Assembly (NCBI GenBank): GCA_964514665.1
Contig: CAZESH010000016.1
Location: 1-29,550 of the forward strand
From: CAZESH01 sp964514665
Lineage (GTDB): Bacteria > Bacillota > Bacilli > Paenibacillales > KCTC-25726
DNA: 29,550 nucleotides
Reading direction: 5' to 3'
Of the stretch, positions 23,611 through 29,550 are shown one piece after another (position 1 is the stretch's first letter; every line of letters starts with the position of its first letter). The position numbers and the translations under genes were made by a program. The notes under the pieces were generated by a model. That model saw only the letters and a list, made by a program, of their open reading frames with translations, was not told the origin of the DNA and searched no databases.

Positions 23611-25381
23611 TCGTGGATCGCTCCTCCTTTCCGGCAAAAAACTGCATGCGGTTCAGCCTGCCATACAAACCGTCCATGGCGATGAGGGCTTCATGGCTGC
23701 CTGTTTGCACGATTTTGCCTTGATCCAGCACGACGATCAAATCCGCATGCCGGACGGTTGATAAGCGATGAGCGATAATCAGCGTCGTGCGTCCGCGCTT
23801 TAGCCGCTCCATTGCTTCCTGTACTTGATACTCCGTTTCCCCGTCAAGAGCGGAAGTGGCCTCATCCAGCAGCAGGATCGGGGCATCCTTCAACAAGGCG
23901 CGGGCGATGGCCATCCGCTGTTTTTGTCCTCCGGACAAGCGAAAGCCCATTTCCCCGATTCCGGTATCATAGCGATCCGGCAGCGACATGATGAAAGCGT
24001 GGATATCGGCCTGCTTGGCGGCCGCAATCATATCCATCTCCGTCACATTCGGACGTGCAAGCATCAGGTTCTCCCGGATCGTTCCGTCAAACAGAAAGGT
24101 TTCTTGGGGAACCGGGGCAAAGCAGCTTCTGAGTTCGGAAACGGAAAGGCGTTCGATCGGGATTCCGTCGAGCAGAATGCTGCCGGATTGCGGTTTGAGA
24201 AAGCCCTGCAGCAAATGAAACAAAGTCGTTTTGCCCGCACCGCTCTGACCGACCACGGCAATCGTCCCTCCTGCCGGAAGCTGCAGCTGCAAATTGTCGA
24301 ACAGCTTTTTCTGTCCTTCATAGCCGAAGCTGATGTTGTTAAAATGAATGGATTTAAGCAGTGGCTTGGGGGATTGGTAACCCGGCAGTTCTGCGGATTC
24401 GGGCGGCTCGACGAAAAATTCGGAAAGCCTTTCGACAGCGGCGGCCGACCTTTGAAAACCGGCCCAAAGCCCTGCAAGCCCCGTCAAAGGATAGACCAAA
24501 TGATGAACCAGATTTAAGTAAGTCAGTAAGGCGCCGACCGTGATAACACCGGCAGAAATGTAGTAGGCTCCGAAGCAAAGACTGACCAAAAATGTGATCG
24601 AACCGACAACGCCGGCACCCGATTGAAAAAGACCGCTCAATCTGGCATTGCTTAATTCCAAAGCAAGCAGCTCCCGATTTTGCGCCGCATATTTGCGGAA
24701 CAGCAGCTTCTCGATCGTGAAAGAACGAATGACAGGGAAGCCTTGCAGTGTCTCATGCAGCAGAGTGTTCATCTCGCCCAGCAGGTTTTGGATCAGACGG
24801 CTGTTGCGCTTAAGCAGCAGGCCAAAAACAGCTCCCGTGAACAGCGCGACAGGTGTCATGCAAAGACTGAGCAACGATAATCCCTGATTGATATGAAACA
24901 GATAAATAAACACGGCCGTATAAATCAACGGCAGCCTGACGAGCTCAAGCAAATGGCTTCCGATCGCCCCGTCAATGGCATGAAGATCATTTGTAAAGCA
25001 GGAGAGCACCTCTCCCGAGCGAAGCTTGGCAACGTGCGGAACGGGAAGCCGCAGCAAATGCCTGAACAGATCCGTTTCCAGGTCCCTTTTGACTCCGCTA
25101 GCCGCTTTTGTCCGAAAATAAACGTTGAAATAGGAGGAAAAGGTACTGATGACAAGGAGAAGAACTCCCAGCGGGACCCATTGTTTTAAACTTGAAAATT
25201 GGCTGTGAACGGCAGCATCGGTAACAGCTCCGAAAAACCAGGCAAATGCCAAAGTCAAGGCGATATCCGCCCACATCAGCAAAAAGAGCGCCGAATAAGC
25301 TTTCCACTGCCGCCGGATATAGGGCTTGAGCAGACCAAAGGCAGCCCGGATGTCTTGGAAGGATAAATAGCGCTGCTTCAT
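23579..25381 (-). CDS. ABC transporter (fused permease/ATPase) of the second peptide cassette
   Basis: This 600-residue half-transporter is probably the exporter for the 55-residue peptide product. About six membrane helices span residues 25-310. ATPase motifs are Walker A GQSGAGKTT (378-386), signature LSGGQ (482-486), Walker B ILLLDE (502-507) and His538. There is no C39 peptidase domain, which leaves leader cleavage to the S24/S26 peptidase encoded immediately before it. The ATG overlaps that gene as ATGA. It is only distantly similar to the transporter at 15339-17156, so the two cassettes did not arise by a recent duplication. Confidence 0.92.
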   Translation of the reverse strand: MKQRYLSFQDIRAAFGLLKPYIRRQWKAYSALFLLMWADIALTLAFAWFFGAVTDAAVHSQFSSLKQWVPLGVLLLVISTFSSYFNVYFRTKAASGVKRDLETDLFRHLLRLPVPHVAKLRSGEVLSCFTNDLHAIDGAIGSHLLELVRLPLIYTAVFIYLFHINQGLSLLSLCMTPVALFTGAVFGLLLKRNSRLIQNLLGEMNTLLHETLQGFPVIRSFTIEKLLFRKYAAQNRELLALELSNARLSGLFQSGAGVVGSITFLVSLCFGAYYISAGVITVGALLTYLNLVHHLVYPLTGLAGLWAGFQRSAAAVERLSEFFVEPPESAELPGYQSPKPLLKSIHFNNISFGYEGQKKLFDNLQLQLPAGGTIAVVGQSGAGKTTLFHLLQGFLKPQSGSILLDGIPIERLSVSELRSCFAPVPQETFLFDGTIRENLMLARPNVTEMDMIAAAKQADIHAFIMSLPDRYDTGIGEMGFRLSGGQKQRMAIARALLKDAPILLLDEATSALDGETEYQVQEAMERLKRGRTTLIIAHRLSTVRHADLIVVLDQGKIVQTGSHEALIAMDGLYGRLNRMQFFAGKEERSTIDHQAYSSFV

Positions 25382-25854
25382 TTGAACACTCCGAACAATC
25401 GCCTGGAAGCTTGCTCTTTGCGGATCAAATACCCTCTTAATGCCCGCGACAGCACGGGAAACGACACGACGGCCTTGCCCCAGCAGATGGGGACCGCCCG
25501 GTCCATGCCGATATTCGCTTTGTGCTTGCGAATATAAACCAGCTTGCCAAGCAGCTGCTCTTGACCGATCGGCGGATCGAATGCTGCATTCGCATCGCCC
25601 TTGAAGAGATAATGCAGCTTGTCGTCAAGCGGGATCGATCGATAAAAGCGGTGGGCGACGATTCCTGCTGCCGAATCGTGGAACAAGCCGATGTCTCCTT
25701 TTTTCAACTCTTCAGCCTGGCATGGGATAAACCGGCAAACGTCATTCTGGCGGATTAGAGGAAACATGCTGCTGCCCCTGGCCGGAAGATCGATCCACCC
25801 TTTGACTTGCATAACATGGGCAACCATCTGCGCGTTTTCCCTGTCAGACGGCAT
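25378..25854 (-). CDS. S24/S26 (signal-peptidase-like) protease with apparent Ser/His dyad
   Basis: This 158-residue protein has the signal peptidase I layout. Box B is ARGSSMFPLI with Ser29 as likely nucleophile. GDIGLFHDSAAGIVAHRFYRSI is where bacterial enzymes have a catalytic Lys, but here His68 stands, as in SipW/ER-type enzymes. FKGDANAAFDPPI (from residue 84) is the later Gly-Asp box. No N-terminal membrane anchor is evident, so the protein may be cytoplasmic. It takes the position that the B2 protease has in the lasso operon, so I infer leader removal from the 55-residue peptide. The ATG overlaps the PqqD-like gene by 11 bp and has a poor ribosome site, suggesting coupling. Confidence 0.82.
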   Translation of the reverse strand: MPSDRENAQMVAHVMQVKGWIDLPARGSSMFPLIRQNDVCRFIPCQAEELKKGDIGLFHDSAAGIVAHRFYRSIPLDDKLHYLFKGDANAAFDPPIGQEQLLGKLVYIRKHKANIGMDRAVPICWGKAVVSFPVLSRALRGYLIRKEQASRRLFGVFK

Positions 25855-26113
25855 ATTCTATCAGTCCGCAGCGCGTTAATTCCGCCAAAAAATGCTCGAC
25901 ATCCTGTTCCACTGATTCATCCACCGCTTCAAAGGACTCGCTTATCGCCGCAACGAGGGTTTTGACCGTCTGGATTTTATCAAGCAGCGCCCAGCAAAAT
26001 CCTCCCAGTCCGTTTAATTTGGTTACGGTATAAAGTTCCGTATTGAGAATGATCGATTCCCCGTCAAGCTCCACGGTCTCGAGGCTAGCTTTCCTGACAT
26101 ATTGGACCGTCAT
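25844..26113 (-). CDS. PqqD-like leader-binding protein of the second peptide cassette
   Basis: This 89-residue protein has the PqqD pattern: VELDGESIILNTELYTVTKLNGLGGFCWALLDK, then a helical half (VKTLVAAISESFEAVDESVEQDVEHFLAELTRCGLI). The RiPP recognition element fold would hold the leader of the 55-residue peptide. I start it at ATG 26113, which overlaps the kinase stop as ATGA and has GGGAG 8 nt upstream; an ATG five codons earlier is the alternative. It is divergent from the B1 protein at 18853-19173. Confidence 0.86.
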   Translation of the reverse strand: MTVQYVRKASLETVELDGESIILNTELYTVTKLNGLGGFCWALLDKIQTVKTLVAAISESFEAVDESVEQDVEHFLAELTRCGLIEYAV

Positions 26114-26898
26114 GATATCAGCTCCCAAAACGAATTGTTTTTTTGAAAGTGAAGCTCATAAATCGGCACGGCGGCGGCCAACCCTTTTAACAGCACCAAA
26201 ATTTTCCCCGCTTCCTGCGGACTGTGCGGCCAATAAAAAACTTTATCCATCATGCGCAGCAATCCATCGCTTTTGGCCAGCCTCGTCCTTTGATTGTCGA
26301 GGGACTGATTCAGGATCTGGATGCTTGCTAGCGGCCTGCCCCATCCCTTCACTTCCGCTTTTGCCTCCAGCTCGCTGCGAAAGGGAGAATTGAATACGGC
26401 CGCCTCACCGGATGTGATCCGCACAATCGTCGCCTCATCGGAAAGCAGCTCGCGCGGAAACGACAATTTGGCCGCAGTCGATTTGCCAGCTCCGGAATGA
26501 CCGGCAAAAAGATGCGCCTTGCCTTCGTCTTCGACACAGGAGGAATGAATTAAAAGCCCCCAATCGTGATGAACGATATAGGAGCTGTACAGGTTGATCA
26601 GGGCATGTTTCAACGCCAAGTCGTCATGGACCGAAATGGTGGCGCGCTTGAATGACAAATCCGCCGCTATCAAGTAATCCGCCCTGCGGAAGCAGACTTT
26701 TTCCGGCTCTCTGACAATCTCGACTTGGTAATCCTTAAAGGAAACCCCGTATCCCTCTTCGATACGGACCGAGATATCGGGGCTTCCATCAGCAAAAGCA
26801 AGAATACGATAGTTCCTGCCAAACATCGTCAGCATTTTAGCCGAATCGCTCTCAATCCGGATCGTATGCTCTCCGATTCTCGTATGTATTTGATCCAT
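26110..26898 (-). CDS. HPr-kinase-like protein of the second peptide cassette
   Basis: This 262-residue protein has the HPr kinase P-loop GHSGAGKST (133-141), preceded by LLIHSSCVEDEGKAHLFA, and an acidic LLSDEATIV site (151-159). It is shorter than and quite different from the lasso kinase at 19178. GGAG lies 9 nt before the ATG, 40 bp after the 55-residue peptide. By analogy with the paeninodin kinase it may phosphorylate a Ser of that peptide, which has a DDSS patch. Some HPr-like P-loop proteins have lost kinase activity, so this is inference. Confidence 0.85.
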   Translation of the reverse strand: MDQIHTRIGEHTIRIESDSAKMLTMFGRNYRILAFADGSPDISVRIEEGYGVSFKDYQVEIVREPEKVCFRRADYLIAADLSFKRATISVHDDLALKHALINLYSSYIVHHDWGLLIHSSCVEDEGKAHLFAGHSGAGKSTAAKLSFPRELLSDEATIVRITSGEAAVFNSPFRSELEAKAEVKGWGRPLASIQILNQSLDNQRTRLAKSDGLLRMMDKVFYWPHSPQEAGKILVLLKGLAAAVPIYELHFQKNNSFWELIS

Positions 26899-26938
26899 GA
26901 AACGTTTCTCCTAGAAAAATCAGATTCCTGAACTAGTG

Positions 26939-27106
26939 CTAGTGGCGATGATGATGGAGACCTTGAAAAATCAGACTGCTGTCGTCCCCATTGTTACAGT
27001 TGTTTACCTGATTCCAGCTTTGGGCGGTTTCAAAACGAATTTCTTGATGACTCAGCACCTCGGGCCGCACATAAACTTTGATTTCCACACATGCTTCTTT
27101 TTCCAT
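26939..27106 (-). CDS. 55-residue putative RiPP precursor
   Basis: This small gene has a perfect AAGGAGG seven bases before its ATG and its own promoter at 27167-27195. The N-terminal half looks like a leader: EIKVYVRPEVLSHQEIRFET contains an aromatic-x-x-Pro motif (Tyr12 to Pro15) like the lasso leader. After AQSWNQVN comes a short Cys/Asn/Asp-rich stretch (NCNNGDDSS), then LIFQG and a His-rich end, LHHHRH. Cys are at 6 and 37. I do not recognise the product. Being the first gene of the cassette, beside a PqqD-like protein, a protease and an exporter, it is best explained as a modified-peptide precursor. Confidence 0.8.
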   Translation of the reverse strand: MEKEACVEIKVYVRPEVLSHQEIRFETAQSWNQVNNCNNGDDSSLIFQGLHHHRH

Positions 27107-27160
27107 ATCTGTGCCTCCTTAAAAAGTTTATGATCTTTATCGTTCTTATAAATGAATTCT

Positions 27161-27180
27161 ATGTTTATTATAATGAACAT
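27161..27180. promoter_or_regulatory. 20-bp palindrome over the -10 of the second cassette
   Basis: ATGTTTATTATAATGAACAT is an inverted repeat with one mismatch per arm pair. It overlaps the -10 box completely. Next to it, 27142-27159 starts with a GTTCTT half-site. The centre differs from the GTTCTTT palindromes, so it may be bound by another regulator. Confidence 0.55.
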
Positions 27181-27195
27181 AGCTGCAGCTGTAAA
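27167..27195 (-). promoter_or_regulatory. Promoter of the second peptide cassette
   Basis: On the minus strand the -35 is TTTACA (27195-27190) and the -10 is a consensus TATAAT (27172-27167), 17 nt apart. The start is expected near 27160, about 55 nt before the peptide ATG. The -35 begins 7 bp past the stop of the preceding gene. Confidence 0.78.
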
Positions 27196-27201
27196 GTCCC
27201 T

Positions 27202-28917
27202 TTATTGCTGCAATGTCTTCACCAGCCGCTTCGCTGTCCCAAAAATCGTATCGATCGTTTCGTAAATACGCACGGTGAATGGAGCCGCGTAAACTTCGGA
27301 ATGGAAGACTATCGTGCGATAACCGCTGACCAACCCGTTTTCCCCGGTAAAATCAACGCTTTGCGTACCGACCACGTTCCCCTCTTTATCGACCATCTCC
27401 ACTTCCATTTTGGAAAAGTTCTGATCGGCGATCACCATACCCCGGCGTTGAATCGCAAGGTTCAGTTTTAGCTTGTTGGACATCGGCATTGTATCGTTCT
27501 GTTGGACGAAACTCACATCGGATTGAAGCTCCCAGCCCTTCAGTTCGATGTTAAACGGATAAAAAGAAAATGTTCCGTCATTCTCAGCGGTTGACAGTTG
27601 TGTATGGAAGGACGCAATCGGAATTTGGTAGGGAGCGGCCGCAGTGGTATCGAGAATTTCCATCGTCAATGCGTCCCCCGTTTCCGATTCCGGTACGATA
27701 AAATAATATTCGGTCATATAGCCGATATTCGGAATCAGGCTGTTAACTTTGACAGTTTGCCGGGTTCCCGTGTAATGGACATTATTGACGTCATTCATAA
27801 GCTCCGCCTGAAAGTCCGGAAGCGCAATCGGACTTCGGCCATTGTTCTGAAGCTTAAATCTGGCCACGATTGCCCGGTATCCGTCGCCCTCATGCATTTG
27901 AAGGCTGTCCAAGGAAACGGCGAGGTCGGAAGGAATCCGTTTATTTAACGAATTGAACCGGATCGGACTGCCCCAGTCATAAGAGCCTGGTTGATCCGCT
28001 GCAGCGGATACGGGACGATCCGCCGGAATTTCGATGTTCAAGCGTCCGATATTGTAATCGATCGTTTGCCCATCCTCCGCAAAGCGTTCCGGAGTGAGCA
28101 GCGTTAAACTCCTCAGACTTCTCAGTACGATGCCGTTGTCCATGGGTATGGCATAATGGATATCTTTCTTCTCGCCAGGTTCAAGCATGATGGGTCCCTG
28201 CTCCACACGCTGGCCCCTGTATATACTGCGGTATGCCTTTGCATCAAGGACAAAGTCGGGAATCCATTGGTTTTTCATACTTCCGTTTTCAACCTGCAGC
28301 ACGACAAGCGCGGCAGGTCCGCGGTCCGTATTCTGCCTCACCATATAAACCGGCTTATACTGCAAGTCGCCGGAAAGAACCGGAATTGCAAAGCGATCCC
28401 CCCACATCTTCGTCGCCAGCGAGTTGGAAGCATACGAATCTCCTTTCCATTCCAAACCTGAAACGGAAACCGTCAAAACCGGCTCCGCGCGTTTCGGATA
28501 CACCGACTTGTTCCATTTCACCCAGGCAAGCTTCGACAGCGTGATATTGTCCATGCGCTTGACCGTCAGCATATAACTCAGCTCTAGCTGCTCCTTCGGC
28601 TGGATAATGCTTGCATTTGCCGTACTGGGATGCAGCAAATAGGAGACACCATCCGTTGTTCTGACTTGCAGCTGGTAGTCCGGAACCCGTTCAACCCTTT
28701 CGCCTTTATTGTATAGGCGAACTACCGCCCCGATGCGGACCCCGTCGTAACCCGCTTCGTTCAGAACGCTTTTCACCTGAACCGTTAACGTATCCGTCAG
28801 GCTGTAGTCCGGAATTTGCTGCACGTTGGCCGCATTTGCCTTTAAAGGCATCACCACTGCCAGCATGCATACAGAAAGAATCATCGAAGCCCAATATTTT
28901 TTCCACAGGTTTATCAT
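27202..28917 (-). CDS. Exported beta-sandwich repeat protein next to an HlyD adaptor
   Basis: This protein of about 571 residues has an N-terminal signal peptide (basic start, hydrophobic ILSVCMLAVVMPL, likely cleavage after KANA near residue 29). The rest looks like several beta-sandwich domains of about 100-130 residues, each with a similar phrase (VPDYQLQV, IPDFVLDA, LPDFQAEL) and a later proline/glycine turn before a membrane-near beta strand. I do not recognise a catalytic motif. ATG 28917 is chosen behind GGGGTGACAGGT; a GTG at 28926 overlaps the adaptor stop as GTGA. The coupling suggests it works with the HlyD-type protein at the cell surface. It is not clearly part of the peptide cassette. 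Confidence 0.8.
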   Translation of the reverse strand: MINLWKKYWASMILSVCMLAVVMPLKANAANVQQIPDYSLTDTLTVQVKSVLNEAGYDGVRIGAVVRLYNKGERVERVPDYQLQVRTTDGVSYLLHPSTANASIIQPKEQLELSYMLTVKRMDNITLSKLAWVKWNKSVYPKRAEPVLTVSVSGLEWKGDSYASNSLATKMWGDRFAIPVLSGDLQYKPVYMVRQNTDRGPAALVVLQVENGSMKNQWIPDFVLDAKAYRSIYRGQRVEQGPIMLEPGEKKDIHYAIPMDNGIVLRSLRSLTLLTPERFAEDGQTIDYNIGRLNIEIPADRPVSAAADQPGSYDWGSPIRFNSLNKRIPSDLAVSLDSLQMHEGDGYRAIVARFKLQNNGRSPIALPDFQAELMNDVNNVHYTGTRQTVKVNSLIPNIGYMTEYYFIVPESETGDALTMEILDTTAAAPYQIPIASFHTQLSTAENDGTFSFYPFNIELKGWELQSDVSFVQQNDTMPMSNKLKLNLAIQRRGMVIADQNFSKMEVEMVDKEGNVVGTQSVDFTGENGLVSGYRTIVFHSEVYAAPFTVRIYETIDTIFGTAKRLVKTLQQ

Positions 28918-28922
28918 ACCTG

Positions 28923-29534
28923 TCACCCCGCTTTATTTTGAGTTTGCACATTGACCATTCCGACTTTTTCTTTGTCCTTCAAGCGATTTTGACCGGACAC
29001 GACCACGAATTCCCCCTCTTTGAGGCCGGAGACAATCTCTTGAATCGGCTCGTTCAATCTTCCGAGCTGCACTTTGCGTTTTTCTACCGTATCGTGGTTC
29101 AACACGAAGACGTAAGCATTTCCGTCTTCCTTGACGATACTGTATGTCGGCACGGACAACGCCATGAGGTCCTGCTTGTTCCCCAACTGGATCTGTGCCT
29201 TCATCCCCGGTTTCAAGTTCATGCCTGGATTGACCGCTTCCAGATCCAGCTCGTATTTATCTGTCTGCGCGTTTGCTACATTGGAAACATAGACAATTTT
29301 CCCGCTGGCTTTGATCGATGTTCCCGGCACGTAAAAGGGCAGCTCATCCGCACCTTTCAGCAAAGCGGTTTGCGCAGCGGTCATCTGCCCCTCCAGCTTG
29401 ATCGGATCCAGATTCTGCACGACGCCGACTTTTGTGCCCTGATGCACCGTCATGCCTTCAGAAATCTGCATATCGGTCAGGATTCCATCTTCCGGAGCCT
29501 CAATGGTCAGCGATGCGATCTCCTGATCGGCCTG
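28923..29534 (-). CDS. HlyD/RND-type efflux adaptor (5' part missing)
   Basis: These 204 codons encode the C-terminal part of a membrane fusion (adaptor) protein. A lipoyl-like half motif (LTIEAPEDGILTDMQISEG) is followed by a barrel domain (GKIVYVSNVANAQ, then LKPGMKAQIQL) and the membrane-proximal domain (YVFVLNHDTVEKRKVQLG, GLKEGEFVVVSG). Adaptors of this kind bridge a MacB-like or other transporter and outer layers. Reading upstream, the frame meets TAG at 29535-29537 and TAA at 29544-29546, so no start is visible with a proper N-terminus. Either the gene is broken here or the last bases of the window are not native sequence. The first in-frame ATG, 29471, lies inside the domain. Confidence 0.8.
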   Translation of the reverse strand, partial: QADQEIASLTIEAPEDGILTDMQISEGMTVHQGTKVGVVQNLDPIKLEGQMTAAQTALLKGADELPFYVPGTSIKASGKIVYVSNVANAQTDKYELDLEAVNPGMNLKPGMKAQIQLGNKQDLMALSVPTYSIVKEDGNAYVFVLNHDTVEKRKVQLGRLNEPIQEIVSGLKEGEFVVVSGQNRLKDKEKVGMVNVQTQNKAG

Positions 29535-29550
29535 CTACGGGCCTTAGTAG

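Noticed and set aside
26899..26985. Direct repeat TCTGATTTTTC in the peptide gene and just after it, and CACTAG twice around the stop
   Set aside because: Short and AT-rich; could be a slippage trace, but cannot be told from chance.
26936..27133. Plus-strand ORF of 65 codons opposite the 55-residue peptide
   Set aside because: No ribosome site or promoter on the plus strand, whereas the minus-strand peptide has both.
1..29550. CRISPR arrays, tRNA/rRNA genes, phage integrase or transposase genes
   Set aside because: None seen. The only mobile-like feature is the gene-less fold-back element at 1658-2012.

Overview
The window looks like chromosomal DNA of a Gram-positive member of Bacillales, most likely Paenibacillaceae. 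This is inferred from strong GGAGG-type ribosome sites, sigma-A promoters of the TTGACA/TATAAT type, a paeninodin-like lasso peptide locus, an EpsC/CapD-type exopolysaccharide gene and GTTCTTT operator palindromes. Every gene I accept lies on the minus strand, so transcription runs from high to low coordinates. I see no rRNA, tRNA or CRISPR array.

Region 1 (29534 to 27202) holds the end of an HlyD-type efflux adaptor and a translationally coupled exported beta-sandwich protein. Region 2 (27195 to 22495) is a self-contained cassette with its own promoter: a 55-residue peptide, an HPr-kinase-like protein, a PqqD-like protein, an S24/S26 peptidase with an apparent Ser/His dyad, an ABC exporter and a nucleotidyltransferase. 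I read it as an unfamiliar RiPP (ribosomally made, modified peptide) pathway. Region 3 (22466 to 15339) is a lasso peptide operon: asparagine-synthetase-like cyclase, precursor (43 residues, core starting AGPG with Asp at core position 9), terminator, HPr-like kinase, PqqD-like B1, transglutaminase-like B2 protease, a second nucleotidyltransferase and a second ABC exporter. It resembles the paeninodin family, in which the C-terminal Ser of the precursor is phosphorylated.

Region 4 (15308 to 2429) is an exopolysaccharide operon: a GT32-like transferase, a hexapeptide acetyltransferase, three related GT4 transferases, a GT2 transferase, a polysaccharide pyruvyl transferase, a GH88/GH105-like unsaturated uronyl hydrolase, a pectate-lyase-like beta-helix protein, an internal terminator and a Wzx-like flippase. 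Region 5 (2387 to 1) is a second exopolysaccharide transcription unit, with a leader of about 750 nt and an EpsC-like nucleotide-sugar dehydratase that runs off the left edge.

Two layers of control appear to tie these regions together. Palindromes of the form GTTCTTT..AAAGAAC, which match the SinR consensus GTTCTYT, sit at the promoters of both exopolysaccharide units and of the lasso operon. In the two exopolysaccharide promoters the palindrome exactly fills the 17-bp spacer between -35 and -10. Both exopolysaccharide leaders also carry a near-identical structured element of about 110 nt with a compensatory base-pair change, which by context is probably the EAR/epsC-motif antitermination RNA. 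The simplest reading is that matrix polysaccharide and a lasso peptide are expressed as parts of one biofilm programme, with the second peptide cassette beside them.
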